This document shows, piece by piece, positions 9,490-18,510 of a stretch of DNA of 64,000 bases. The notes under the pieces were generated by a model. The model was not told the origin of the DNA. It saw only the letters and a list, made by a program, of their open reading frames with translations, and ran no database searches. Every line of letters begins with the position of its first letter. Positions within the stretch are counted from its first letter, which is position 1. This stretch comes from Candidatus Chlorobium antarcticum (GTDB lineage: Bacteria; Bacteroidota; Chlorobiia; Chlorobiales; Chlorobiaceae): NCBI GenBank assembly GCA_030765725.1, contig JAVCDF010000002.1:124001-188000 (forward strand), given 5' to 3'. The translations under genes were made by a program, and so were the position numbers.

Positions 9490-11391
9490 TTATGGTTGGC
9501 GGCGGTTGAGGATGGAGGCTATCATTGCATTAAGCTCTGTGGCCGTTTTACGGATTTTCCTGTCCAGGGCGATTTTTTCTTTCGACAGCTCTATTTCCTG
9601 TTCAGTTTCCGTTTCGGTACGGATGCTTTCCGTTACCTGTTCTTTTTCGTGGAGCAGTGGGGCAAGAATAAGGTTCCTGAAGGCATCCAGAAACATCGTC
9701 AGGCACCGTTTCGCGTTTTCTTCATGCTGGTCTCCCTTTTCAAGCCATCGGCTGCTGACTGGCTGCTCAATCAAGAGCCCTGTGGCAAGGTTTTGGGCAT
9801 CGGGGTCTTCGAGCATGCTGATTGCCGAAGCAACATCAATGCGGGCTTCGGGGTCATCGGCAATGTCGTGGAAGCGGGTGATGAGGCGTGCAAAGATTTC
9901 TCGAGCCGCAGGATTCTGCAATACCAGCATTGTTTCATGTGATGCGGCGAATTCCAGGACGGTATTGCCGTAGGCGGCGCTTTCAAGCAAAGCCTTGAGA
10001 AATGTTTTTTCAAGGATTGAGACCTCGGCGGGAGGAAGGGCTGCTGCCGGGTCGGGTTTTTCTTTCCTCTTTGGGCGGTGGTCGCGCTGCCTGATTTGCT
10101 GTTCGGTGTCGAGGAGTTCGTGCAGTGCCTGCAGGCTGATGCCGGTTTTTTCACTCAGCTCTCCAAGATAGAGTTCCCGCCTGAGGGGGTCGGGGACGAT
10201 GCTGAGGGTGTGAACCATGGAGCGGATGGCGTCTGCTTTCTGTTCGGGTTTTCCGAAATTTCCTGCTTCAATGTGGAAGAGAACCTGAAAATCGACAACG
10301 CCGAGGCTTGCGGTTTCGGCCAGTTCAAGAAATTTTTCCCGCCCTTCCCGCTGTACAAAGCTGTCGGGGTCGTCTCCAAGGGGGAGAAGGAGAATCACGG
10401 GGGTGATGTTTTCTGCAAGGAGCACTTCAACGCCGCTCATCATGGACTTTCTGCCGGCAGGGTCGGCATCATAAATGAAGAGCACCCGTTTCGTGTATCG
10501 CTTCAGTATTTTTGCTTGATGGCGGGTCAGCGAGGTGCCGCACGATGCAACGGCGCTCTGGAGCCCGGCCTGGTGCAGGGCAATCACATCCATATAGCCT
10601 TCAACCAGAATGGCTGTTTCGCTTCGCCGGATCTCCTGCTTCGCAGCGTGGAGACCGTAGAGCAGCTTTGACTTTTCAAACAGCGGGCTTTCTGGAGAGT
10701 TCAAGTATTTCGGAGTGTCGTCGCGCGTTTCAAGCGTTCTGCCTCCAAAACCGACAACCTGGCCACCGATGGAGAAAATCGGGAACATCACCCGGTTGCG
10801 GAAGGTGTCGTACCATGAGTTTTTCTGGCGGTTTTCTGTGATGAGGCCGAGAAACTGAAGATGGCTATGTGGAATTCCCTCTTTCTTTGCCGCTTTGAGA
10901 AATATGTCCCAGCCCGGGGGAGCGTAACCGAGGCCGAAGCTGTTGATGGTTGCTGCCGTCAGGCCTCGCCGGGCTCCGAGATAGGCGTATCCTTCGTTTC
11001 CTTTGTCGGCATTGAGGGAGCTGTGGAAAAATCGTGCCGCCCAGCGAAGGGTTCTGGTTTTGGAGTCCTCTTCCTCGTTTTTCTGCACGCCCTCTCCAAA
11101 AAGCCGCTTGATGTCGAGACCGGCGCGTTTTGCCACCAGCTCAACCGCTTCGGGAAAGGGAACCTTTTCCATCTCCATAACAAAGGAGAAAATATTGCCC
11201 CCTTTTCCCGTTGAGAAGCATTTGTAAATCTGTTTGTCTGTGGAGACAATGAACGACGGGGTTTTCTCGCGGGTAAAGGGAGAGAGTGCCTTGAAGTTTC
11301 GGCCTGAGGGCTGGAGGGTCAGGTAATCGGATATGATGTCGACAATGTCGGCCGACTGGCGGACTTCATCGATGGTAGAGTCAGGAATCAT
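9490..11391 (-). CDS. dnaG: DNA primase with degenerate zinc-binding domain
   Basis: The 633-residue protein makes RNA primers for replication. The N-terminal domain keeps the CHC2 zinc-finger framework (SGRNFKALSPF, EKTPSFIVS, KQIYKCFSTGKGGNIFSF), but the ligand positions are S37, T40, C58 and T61 where C, H, C and C are expected. The catalytic TOPRIM part is intact: AILVEGYMDVIALHQAG with its glutamate, and FIYDADPAG as the DxD-like motif. The C-terminal helicase-binding region is poorly conserved, as is normal. The framework alignment is strong, so the ligand loss looks genuine and is not a sequencing slip. It is divergent from the exb operon. Confidence 0.95.
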   Translation of the reverse strand: MIPDSTIDEVRQSADIVDIISDYLTLQPSGRNFKALSPFTREKTPSFIVSTDKQIYKCFSTGKGGNIFSFVMEMEKVPFPEAVELVAKRAGLDIKRLFGEGVQKNEEEDSKTRTLRWAARFFHSSLNADKGNEGYAYLGARRGLTAATINSFGLGYAPPGWDIFLKAAKKEGIPHSHLQFLGLITENRQKNSWYDTFRNRVMFPIFSIGGQVVGFGGRTLETRDDTPKYLNSPESPLFEKSKLLYGLHAAKQEIRRSETAILVEGYMDVIALHQAGLQSAVASCGTSLTRHQAKILKRYTKRVLFIYDADPAGRKSMMSGVEVLLAENITPVILLLPLGDDPDSFVQREGREKFLELAETASLGVVDFQVLFHIEAGNFGKPEQKADAIRSMVHTLSIVPDPLRRELYLGELSEKTGISLQALHELLDTEQQIRQRDHRPKRKEKPDPAAALPPAEVSILEKTFLKALLESAAYGNTVLEFAASHETMLVLQNPAAREIFARLITRFHDIADDPEARIDVASAISMLEDPDAQNLATGLLIEQPVSSRWLEKGDQHEENAKRCLTMFLDAFRNLILAPLLHEKEQVTESIRTETETEQEIELSKEKIALDRKIRKTATELNAMIASILNRRQP

Positions 11392-11619
11392 TAAGTTGCG
11401 TATGGTGATTTACCTTCAGAATAGGTGAAGTATTGAAAAATCACAGTCATATTTATTACCTTGATTAATGATTTTTTCCACTGCCCATGTATTCGGGTGA
11501 ATGTTCATCTGGGTGGCCAGCTTGACTCAAGTATAGTAAATTACCCGGTTGTTCATAACCACACAAATGCAATCAGGTCGATCCAGAAAAGATTCGGCCC
11601 AACAAAGATATAACAATCC

Positions 11620-12366
11620 ATGAAACAGGGTCTCTTTACCGCTCTCCTCATTGCCGCAGCCTATGCGGTCTCTCTTGTTTTTTATCTCTGGATGGGGACC
11701 ACCCCTCCCGACTCAATGTTTCATGCGGTATCGCAAGGCGGTCCTGTGGTTTCCGTCCTGATGGCGCTGATTCTGATGGTTATTGCCTATGCTGTTGAAC
11801 GGGTCATTGCCCTCAACAAGGCTGCCGGTCAGGGAAATATTCCCGAATTCGTCCAGGCAATCAAGCAGGATATTGATGGTGGGGATGTGAGTCGTGCCAT
11901 CGCCCGATGCGACGAGCATCAGAGTTCGCTGGGAGCGGTGATCCGTTCCGTTCTAGACCGCTACAACAGCATGGTAGCGCTTCAGGTGACCGATCGCGAC
12001 AAGATGATCAGCGAGATGGAGAAAGCTGTTGAAGAGGCAACAACTATGGAGATGCCGCTTCTTGAAAAAAACCTTGTTGCCATTTCCACCATTGCTTCCA
12101 TTTCCACCATGGTCGGTCTGCTTGGTACCACCCTTGGTATGATCCGCGCATTCCAGGCAATGGCTACAAGCGGCGCGCCGGATGCTGTGCAGCTTTCGCT
12201 CGGTATTTCAGAGGCGCTCTTCAATACTGCGCTCGGTATTGTTGGCGGCATTCTGGGTATTGTGACCTACAATATTTTTACCAGCAGGGTCGACCGGTTC
12301 AGCTATCTGATTGACGAAGCTGCGTTTTACATCATCCAGACACTTGGAACGGGCAGAGCCCGCTAA
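11620..12366 (+). CDS. exbB: ExbB/TolQ/MotA-type proton channel
   Basis: This 248-residue inner membrane protein has three predicted membrane segments: near residues 5-25, a second near 45-65 that continues into a cytoplasmic stretch, and a C-terminal pair around 150-175 and 200-225. The conserved region IASISTMVGLLGTTLGMIRAFQAM is characteristic of ExbB. Together with the two ExbD proteins and TonB encoded just downstream, it would use the proton motive force to energise outer-membrane receptors. The gene opens a four-gene operon with gaps of only a few bases, in divergent orientation to dnaG. Confidence 0.9.
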   Translation: MKQGLFTALLIAAAYAVSLVFYLWMGTTPPDSMFHAVSQGGPVVSVLMALILMVIAYAVERVIALNKAAGQGNIPEFVQAIKQDIDGGDVSRAIARCDEHQSSLGAVIRSVLDRYNSMVALQVTDRDKMISEMEKAVEEATTMEMPLLEKNLVAISTIASISTMVGLLGTTLGMIRAFQAMATSGAPDAVQLSLGISEALFNTALGIVGGILGIVTYNIFTSRVDRFSYLIDEAAFYIIQTLGTGRAR

Positions 12367-12371
12367 GCCCA

Positions 12372-12905
12372 ATGGCAAGGATTAAGGCAAAAAGAGTCGG
12401 GTTCCGACTGGACATGACGCCAATGGTTGATGTAGCGTTTCTGCTGCTCACCTTTTTTATGCTCACAACCAAGTTTCGCCCGCCCGAGCCGGTGGTGATT
12501 GATTTGCCTTCGTCCCATTCAGAACAGAAGTTGCCTGAATCAGCGGTGCTGACGGTAATGGTGAGCGAAACTGACGCGCTCTTTATGGGAATTTCTTCCC
12601 AGTCGTCACGCGAGGTACTCTTCAATGCCGCAATCAGACCTAAACTGGAAGCAGCCGGCTATACGGAGCCTGCGGTGAGGGATTCGCTTGCCCACTTCAG
12701 GCTTGCTGAAACTTTTCCCGTTGAGAGGGAGGAGCTCAGCCGTTTTGTGACAATGGCCCGATATGCTGACCATGGCCTGCGGCCTGTTGTGCGGGCTGAC
12801 GCCAATGCTGGATTTGAGGCGGTCAACCATGTTATTTCCGTTTATAAAAATGCCAATCTGCTGACATTCAACCTTGTGACAGTAATGGAAAAGGGGGCTC
12901 GCTGA
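12372..12905 (+). CDS. exbD: ExbD/TolR-family protein (first copy)
   Basis: The 177-residue protein has a short cytoplasmic start and one membrane segment with the proton-pathway aspartate in [19 protein letters not shown], followed by a periplasmic domain. It starts 5 bp after exbB and ends 1 bp before the next exbD. Its periplasmic domain ([20 protein letters not shown], then [19 protein letters not shown]) differs strongly from that of the second copy. The two may form a mixed dimer in the motor complex, which is an inference. Confidence 0.88.
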   Translation: MARIKAKRVGFRLDMTPMVDVAFLLLTFFMLTTKFRPPEPVVIDLPSSHSEQKLPESAVLTVMVSETDALFMGISSQSSREVLFNAAIRPKLEAAGYTEPAVRDSLAHFRLAETFPVEREELSRFVTMARYADHGLRPVVRADANAGFEAVNHVISVYKNANLLTFNLVTVMEKGAR

Positions 12906-12906
12906 T

Positions 12907-13431
12907 ATGGGTATGGTTGACGGGCCGGGGGAACGCCGAGGCACGAAAAAAAAACAGAGGAGACGGCGCCGTATCGGCTTCAGCCTCGACATGACGCCGA
13001 TGGTTGATGTGGCGTTTCTGCTGCTCACCTTTTTCATGCTGACGACGACCTTTTCAAAGTCCAACACCATGGAAATCAATATTCCTCCCGCTACCGGGGA
13101 GGTTAGGGTGGCAGGTTCCAATGTTATGACGCTCCGCATTACCGACAACGCTGTTGCCTATTGCTCGCTTGGTGATGAACGGCCGCTCCGCATTCCTCTC
13201 TATGACGCGCACGACCCTCGAAAGTTCTCGCTCTCGAATGATCTTCGCAGCCTGCTTCGCCGTGAAACCACTGCCAACAGCAAGCTGGTTATTGTAGTGA
13301 AAATCAGCGACAGGGCCCGGTACAGGAATCTTGTCGACATTATTGACGAACTCAACCTGATGAAAATAGACCGGTTCAGCCTTGATGATTACACGCCCGA
13401 GGACGACCTTTTCATAAAGAAATTTGCGTAG
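12907..13431 (+). CDS. exbD: ExbD/TolR-family protein (second copy)
   Basis: The 174-residue protein repeats the membrane motif [19 protein letters not shown] almost exactly after a basic N-terminus ([16 protein letters not shown]). The periplasmic part is different and ends in [22 protein letters not shown]. The near-identical DNA over the membrane segment and the divergent remainder point to an old tandem duplication with strong constraint on the channel part. Paired exbD genes are common in the Bacteroidetes/Chlorobi group. Confidence 0.88.
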   Translation: MGMVDGPGERRGTKKKQRRRRRIGFSLDMTPMVDVAFLLLTFFMLTTTFSKSNTMEINIPPATGEVRVAGSNVMTLRITDNAVAYCSLGDERPLRIPLYDAHDPRKFSLSNDLRSLLRRETTANSKLVIVVKISDRARYRNLVDIIDELNLMKIDRFSLDDYTPEDDLFIKKFA

Positions 13432-13462
13432 ACGGGGAAGGGCCCGGCTGAACCAGAAAGAT

Positions 13463-14254
13463 ATGAAATCAAAGCTTAAAAAAATCCATTCCGACATCAA
13501 TGCCTCCAAGAGGGCGGTGCGCTGGTCTATGGGGGAGGAGTTTCTCGATACCGATCGTATCCGCGGCTTCAGTTACGGTAATCTTGCTCTTCGGCGTCAG
13601 GCGCATATTTTTTTGAGCCACGGAGTGATTGCTGCTGTTCTGCTCCTTTTGCTTTTCTGGGTGGGGGCGGCAAACTGGCAGCGCATTTCATCGCTGTTTG
13701 GTGGTGGCCCCTCCAATAGTGCAGGTACTCTTGAGTGTTACGAGGTTGTGAGCTGTGTGACCCAGCTGCCCCCTCCTCCCCCTCTTCATGCGCCTCCGCC
13801 TTCGCCGCCCTCGAAAGTGGTGGCGCCTTCTCCTGCAGTACCCAATGTAGGGAAGATCAAAAAAGTAAAAGAGAGCGAGGTTCCCGCCGACCAGACCATG
13901 GCCACACAGAAAGAGATCCGTCAGGCTATTCAGGCGGGGGACGGTGCGGGTGATGATGTGCCATCGTATGTGGCGTGCGATAAAATGCCGGGCTTTCTTG
14001 ACCAGAAAAAGCCCCGCTATCCTGAAATGGCCAGAATTGCCGGTATTGAGGGGAAAGTGTTTGTCAGCGTCCTTGTTGCTGAGGATGGCCGCCCTATGAA
14101 ATCAAAGGTGATGAAGCGCATACCTGCCGACTGCACGGTGTTTGACGAGGTTGCCATCCGTTCCGTCATGGAGTCGCGCTATTATCCTGCTGTGCAGGCT
14201 GGCCGGCCAATCAGGGTGTGGTTTACTGTTCCGATACGCTTCCAGATCGATTGA
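13463..14254 (+). CDS. tonB: TonB-family energy transducer
   Basis: The 263-residue protein has a cytoplasmic N-terminus of about 45 residues, one membrane anchor near 50-68 (HGVIAAVLLLLLFWVGAANW), and a proline-rich periplasmic linker near 110-130. The C-terminal TonB domain contains KPRYPEMARIAGIEGKVFVSVLVAEDG and ends in [23 protein letters not shown]. The long cytoplasmic extension is like that of Bacteroidetes/Chlorobi TonB proteins. I chose the ATG at 13463 because the upstream alternative at 13424 overlaps the preceding exbD. The 3' end overlaps a convergent DUF3098 gene by 32 bp. It could serve the receptor at 35.5-37.8 kb. Confidence 0.88.
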   Translation: MKSKLKKIHSDINASKRAVRWSMGEEFLDTDRIRGFSYGNLALRRQAHIFLSHGVIAAVLLLLLFWVGAANWQRISSLFGGGPSNSAGTLECYEVVSCVTQLPPPPPLHAPPPSPPSKVVAPSPAVPNVGKIKKVKESEVPADQTMATQKEIRQAIQAGDGAGDDVPSYVACDKMPGFLDQKKPRYPEMARIAGIEGKVFVSVLVAEDGRPMKSKVMKRIPADCTVFDEVAIRSVMESRYYPAVQAGRPIRVWFTVPIRFQID

Positions 14255-14513
14255 CGGGCATGTCCTTTTCCGGGCGATAGAGTATACCGAACCCTATGGC
14301 CAGGTATGCGCCAATGATGAGGAACGGTGCAACATTGAGGGCGAAGAACCCGTCAACCTGCCTCTCAATTGACATTCCCCAGAAACTCCCTGCAATGACC
14401 AGTGCTCCAGCACTGATAATGAGATAGTTGCTCTTCGCGAGAGGCATGCCATTCGCCTTTTTCGACCCCTTATTTGCCTGCTGTTTCTTCTGTGAAGATT
14501 TCATCGAGTGCAT
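14223..14513 (-). CDS. DUF3098 small membrane protein
   Basis: This 96-residue protein has a lysine-rich start ([16 protein letters not shown]) and two membrane segments, near residues 29-47 and 58-76, in the arrangement of DUF3098 proteins of Bacteroidetes and Chlorobi. No function is known for that family. The start at 14513 overlaps the end of argD by 44 bp; an ATG at 14504 is an equally good start. The 3' end overlaps tonB on the opposite strand. Translation is probably coupled to argD. Confidence 0.68.
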   Translation of the reverse strand: MHSMKSSQKKQQANKGSKKANGMPLAKSNYLIISAGALVIAGSFWGMSIERQVDGFFALNVAPFLIIGAYLAIGFGILYRPEKDMPVNRSGSVSEQ

Positions 14514-15693
14514 TGATGCATTGTTGAGCTTCTGTGGCCGTTATGACAAGCGGGGGCAGCAGCCTGATGACATTCTGGCTTGTTGCATTAATGAGAATAT
14601 GGCGCTGGAGAGCCTTCTCTACATAATATTTTGCCTCCCTCTCCACCGTCACTCCTATCATTAGCCCATATTGGCGGATTTCACGGATCTGTGGGTGTTT
14701 TGCCGCGAGCAGTTCAAACTGCTGGCGTATGAAGCTGCCTGTTTCCAGCGCATTCTCCATCAGCTTGTCGTCCATGATGGCTTCTATCATTGCCAGACCT
14801 GCGGCACAGGCAACAGGATTGCCTCCAAATGTGGTTCCATGGCTGCCGTAGGTGAGTACATCGGCAACCTTTTCACTGCCGATGACGGCTGAAAGAGGGA
14901 GACCTCCACCGAGAGGTTTTGCAAGACAGACCATGTCGGGCTGAAGGGCGGTGTGGGCGTAGCTGAAAAACTTGCCTGTCCGTCCACATCCAGCCTGGAT
15001 TTCATCGGCCACAATAAGGAACCCGTATTCTTCCCGCAATTCCATCAGCCTGTCAATGAATTCGGACGATACCTGGTGGATGCCACCTTCGCCCTGAACT
15101 GCTTCAATGAAGACGGCTGCGGTTCTTGAGGAAACCCTTTTCTCCAGATCTTCAATGTTATTGAAGGCTATCATGCCGGTGGAGGGGAGCAGGGGCTCGA
15201 ATCCTCCAACATACTGGGGTTTGGCGGTCAGCGACATGGCGCCGTAAGTTCTTCCGTGAAAGCAGTTGCTGAGCGAGAGTACTTCGTTTTTTGCCGCATT
15301 GCCGTTTCCGGCGGCCCATTTTCTGGCCATTTTGATGGCTGCCTCTATTGCTTCGGCACCGCTGTTTGCAAAAAAGACCTTGGAGAGTCCTGAGAGTTCA
15401 AGCAGTTTGGCCGCCAGTTCAAACTGGGGACGGAGCATGAAAAGGTTTGATGCGTGGATGAGTGCTTTGGCCTGAGTGGCAATAGCACCTTCCAGTCTGC
15501 TGTCGCCATAGCCGAGGGCATTGACGCCTATGCCGGCAATCATGTCGAGGTAGCGGGTGCCATCATCGCCTACAAGCCATACCCCTTCACCATGCGTTGG
15601 GGCAATGGGGAGACGGGAATAATTGTGGAAGAAGAGATTCTGTTCACTCTCACGGTTGACTGGCAGTTGTTTCATGCTTTTTGCAGCTTTCAA
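14470..15693 (-). CDS. argD: acetylornithine aminotransferase, class III
   Basis: The 407-residue PLP enzyme transfers the amino group in arginine synthesis, making N-acetylornithine. Motifs include [63 protein letters not shown], the cofactor aspartate in [18 protein letters not shown], and the PLP lysine in [15 protein letters not shown]. Related class III transaminases (ornithine or 4-aminobutyrate) share these motifs, so argD is the most likely assignment and no arg neighbours confirm it. A second ATG six codons in ([10 protein letters not shown]) is an alternative start. Confidence 0.85.
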   Translation of the reverse strand: MKAAKSMKQLPVNRESEQNLFFHNYSRLPIAPTHGEGVWLVGDDGTRYLDMIAGIGVNALGYGDSRLEGAIATQAKALIHASNLFMLRPQFELAAKLLELSGLSKVFFANSGAEAIEAAIKMARKWAAGNGNAAKNEVLSLSNCFHGRTYGAMSLTAKPQYVGGFEPLLPSTGMIAFNNIEDLEKRVSSRTAAVFIEAVQGEGGIHQVSSEFIDRLMELREEYGFLIVADEIQAGCGRTGKFFSYAHTALQPDMVCLAKPLGGGLPLSAVIGSEKVADVLTYGSHGTTFGGNPVACAAGLAMIEAIMDDKLMENALETGSFIRQQFELLAAKHPQIREIRQYGLMIGVTVEREAKYYVEKALQRHILINATSQNVIRLLPPLVITATEAQQCINALDEIFTEETAGK

Positions 15694-15757
15694 TTGTAAT
15701 TTTTTGTGGCGTAGGGGCTGGTATCGGAATTAATAATAGCAATGAAACCGTATGGTT

Positions 15758-15970
15758 TCAAGAATTTTCTTCACCCTTTTTTATGAGCATCGCCGACTTG
15801 ATTATTCTCCAGAGGCCGTATGCGCCTGTCAGCGCGCTGAACAGCCTGACTTCGCCAGCGGTGGAGTGGGCTTCACTGCTGGCGACAATAAACATCCAAA
15901 GAGCCACGCCGATGAACAGGGCCCCGATGATGACCCCCAGAATCGTCTGCGGAGCTGGGACACGGCTCAC
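15758..15970 (-). CDS. small two-span membrane protein
   Basis: The 70-residue protein reads MSRVPAPQTILGVIIG at its start and has two hydrophobic spans, about residues 9-29 and 43-62, ending in KKGEENS. It starts with GTG, and that codon overlaps the TGA stop of the NADH dehydrogenase gene as GTGA, which suggests translational coupling. I do not recognise a family. A role with the dehydrogenase is suggested only by the position. Confidence 0.6.
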   Translation of the reverse strand: MSRVPAPQTILGVIIGALFIGVALWMFIVASSEAHSTAGEVRLFSALTGAYGLWRIIKSAMLIKKGEENS

Positions 15971-17283
15971 AAAGGAGGCTCTTTCGTGCAGGTTTCACTG
16001 TCGGGGTAGAAGCGCCATTCACGGTTGACGATGAGCCGTGCACCGAAGCCGAAGGTGATGTATGACCAGCCCCACTGCATCAGAACGAACACGCGGTGTT
16101 TGAAGCTTGTGAGATAGTAAATGTGCACCAGCAGCCATGTGAACCAGGCGGGCGAACCGTCGAACTGGATGTTTCCGATTTCAACAATTGCGCGATTTTT
16201 GCCGATGGTGGCCATCTGCCCCTTGTCAGTATACTTGAACGGTTTTCTCTCCTTGCCTTTTAGATCGCGAAGGATGGTTTTTCCGATGAAGTGCCCCTCC
16301 TGGATTGCCACGGGAGCCATGCCCGGGAGTGGCTTGCCTGCTTCATTGAGGAGGCATGCCTGATCGCCTCCTACAAAGATTTCCGGGTGGCCAGGGACGC
16401 TGAGATCGCTCTCGACCACAACCCTGCCGATGCGGTCGGTTTCTGCTCCCATATCGTTGGGGATTGCTATGGCTGTAACGCCGGCAGCCCAGAGGACGGT
16501 GGCCGCCTCAATGCGCTCATTGCCTATCTGTACGCCATCCTCATTAACATCGCTGACCATGCTGTTGGTCCATATCTGAACGCCGAGCTGTTCGAGCGAA
16601 CGGGTTGCTTTGCTTGCAAGGTTTTTGTTAAAGGTGCCGAGAATTCTCGGGGCAGCCTCAACAATGAAAATCCGGGTCAGTTTCGGGTCAATCTGGCGGT
16701 AAAGTTTCGAAAGGGTGTAGCGGCTCATTTCGCCAATTGAGCCAGCAAGTTCAACTCCGGTTGGGCCCCCGCCCACAATGACAAAGGTGAGCAGTTTTTT
16801 TCGCTCAACAGGATCGTTGGTCCGTTCCGCCGCTTCGTATGCCTCAAGCACCCGACGGCGGATTTCCTTGGCCTGTGAAATGGTTTTCAGCCCCGGGGCA
16901 TATTGCTCCCACCCGTTGTGGCCGAAATAGTGGTGGCGTACGCCGCAGGCGAGAACCAGATAGTCGTAAGGAACTTCACCAAAATCGGTGGTGATGGTTT
17001 TGTTTTCGGCGTTGACCCTCTCCGCAATGCCTTTGTAAACGGTGATATTGTCGTAGTTTGCAAGCATGTTTCTTAGAGGCGCGGCAATATCTCCCTCATT
17101 AAGTGCCGACATGGCAACCTGATAGAGGAGCGGCTGAAAGAGGTGGTAGTTTCGGCGGTCGATGAGGGTGATGTCGAGATCATCCCTTTTCCCCAGTATC
17201 CTTGCGACTCTCAGGCCGGTGAAGCCGCCGCCGACAATAACGACGCGTTTTTTTGCAGTTCCTTCCCTGTATTGATCAGACAT
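15967..17283 (-). CDS. ndh: type II NADH dehydrogenase
   Basis: The 438-residue flavoprotein moves electrons from NADH to the quinone pool without pumping protons. It has two Rossmann motifs: VVIVGGGFTGLRVARIL for FAD near residue 13 and FVIVGGGPTGVELAGSIGEM for NADH near 167. It also has FVGGDQACL and the membrane-facing C-terminal region WFTWLLVHIYYLTSFKHRVFVLMQWGWSY. All are typical of NDH-2. The downstream small membrane protein overlaps by four bases. Confidence 0.9.
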   Translation of the reverse strand: MSDQYREGTAKKRVVIVGGGFTGLRVARILGKRDDLDITLIDRRNYHLFQPLLYQVAMSALNEGDIAAPLRNMLANYDNITVYKGIAERVNAENKTITTDFGEVPYDYLVLACGVRHHYFGHNGWEQYAPGLKTISQAKEIRRRVLEAYEAAERTNDPVERKKLLTFVIVGGGPTGVELAGSIGEMSRYTLSKLYRQIDPKLTRIFIVEAAPRILGTFNKNLASKATRSLEQLGVQIWTNSMVSDVNEDGVQIGNERIEAATVLWAAGVTAIAIPNDMGAETDRIGRVVVESDLSVPGHPEIFVGGDQACLLNEAGKPLPGMAPVAIQEGHFIGKTILRDLKGKERKPFKYTDKGQMATIGKNRAIVEIGNIQFDGSPAWFTWLLVHIYYLTSFKHRVFVLMQWGWSYITFGFGARLIVNREWRFYPDSETCTKEPPL

Positions 17284-17360
17284 TTCTTTCGGGGTGCGTT
17301 TTCGTTTAAGTTTTTCCTTTTAATAATATATAAGAATATCACTATATGCGAATGTTTCGT

Positions 17361-17864
17361 TCAAGTGAGATTTTCAATCATTGCGTGATGCTCGGGAAAT
17401 CGCCCTAAAAGATCCTCTCTGTCTGCAAACGAAAAGTCACTGAAGTCAAATCCCGGCGAAACCACGCAGCTTACAAGGCTGTAACCAAGTGGGCTCCGAG
17501 AGACATGCATGGCACCGAACCAGTCGCCTGCAGCAACAACTCCCTGAAGCTGGAAGCCATTGTCAGGGTTGGGGCCAAGAGTAAAGGATGACGGAGCTCC
17601 CTCCCCGTCGGGAAACACTGATACCCTCAGTGGGTCTCCCGCATGCCAGAGCCAGAGTTCTTCCGAATGGATCCGGTGAAGTTTTGAGCGATCTCCGACT
17701 TCAAGCAGGTAATAAATGGCAGTTGCGCATGATCGTGGGCCTGCAAAAGGGTTGCCTTCACTGAACGGAAAGGAGTTTGCCGTCCTCCATGTTTCCCGAA
17801 ACCACCCTCCTTCGGGGTGGCGCAAAAGACCCAGTCGCTCTTTCCAGAATTCAGCTGTCTGCAT
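17361..17864 (-). CDS. cupin superfamily protein, DUF985
   Basis: The protein of about 167 residues has the DUF985 (Cupin_5) layout: [17 protein letters not shown] near the start, [33 protein letters not shown] in the middle, and [23 protein letters not shown] towards the end. The histidines of HRIHSEELW are the likely metal or ligand site. No reaction is established. I chose the ATG at 17864 ([11 protein letters not shown]) because the upstream extension is only the antisense-like tail of purE. It overlaps purE by 14 bp and is likely co-transcribed with it. Confidence 0.8.
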   Translation of the reverse strand: MQTAEFWKERLGLLRHPEGGWFRETWRTANSFPFSEGNPFAGPRSCATAIYYLLEVGDRSKLHRIHSEELWLWHAGDPLRVSVFPDGEGAPSSFTLGPNPDNGFQLQGVVAAGDWFGAMHVSRSPLGYSLVSCVVSPGFDFSDFSFADREDLLGRFPEHHAMIENLT

Positions 17865-18378
17865 GCAGCCTCTGGCGGATTTTTGCCGTTTTCTGCCGCG
17901 ACGCGTCGGCCAGTTTTCGGCGGAAGGCAATCAGCGCATCCATCAGTTTTTCGTCTGCAATGGCCATAATCTGGACGGCGAGGAGAGCTGCATTGCGGGC
18001 ATTGTCTATGCCGACGGTTGCCACCGGAATACCAGCCGGCATCTGCACAATGGCGTAGAGTGCATCCTGTCCACTGAGCTTTTTGTTAAAGATGGGTACG
18101 CCGATGACCGGCAGTTCAGTCATGGCGGCCGTCACGCCGGGAAGGTGCGCGGCGCCGCCTGCTCCGGCTATGATTGCCTTGAGTCCCCTCTCTCTGGCGG
18201 ATGATGCATAGGCCTCAAGGTCGCGGGGTGTGCGGTGTGCTGAAATGACAGAGATTTCTGATGTTATACTGAATTCGTCAAGCACCGTTACAGCCTCTTT
18301 CATGATGTCAAAATCTGAATCCGAGCCCATGATGATGCCGACTTTTGGTATTTGAACTGATTTTGTGGCTGTGGTCAT
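17851..18378 (-). CDS. purE: N5-carboxyaminoimidazole ribonucleotide mutase
   Basis: The 175-residue protein rearranges N5-CAIR to CAIR in purine synthesis. Signature motifs are [21 protein letters not shown] near residue 12, [15 protein letters not shown] with the catalytic histidine, and [27 protein letters not shown]. The N-terminus [14 protein letters not shown] is slightly extended. It overlaps the cupin gene downstream by 14 bp. No purK lies in the window. Confidence 0.95.
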   Translation of the reverse strand: MTTATKSVQIPKVGIIMGSDSDFDIMKEAVTVLDEFSITSEISVISAHRTPRDLEAYASSARERGLKAIIAGAGGAAHLPGVTAAMTELPVIGVPIFNKKLSGQDALYAIVQMPAGIPVATVGIDNARNAALLAVQIMAIADEKLMDALIAFRRKLADASRQKTAKIRQRLHADS

Positions 18379-18510
18379 ATAAAATAAAAGTAATGCCGCA
18401 CCCGGGCATGCAGACGGTTCAGCGGGCTCCCGGTTTATGGAATTGCCCCAGTTTTATGTATTTTCCCCAGTATGAATTTATAAAATTATTACCTGTAGAG
18501 GAAGAGCACA

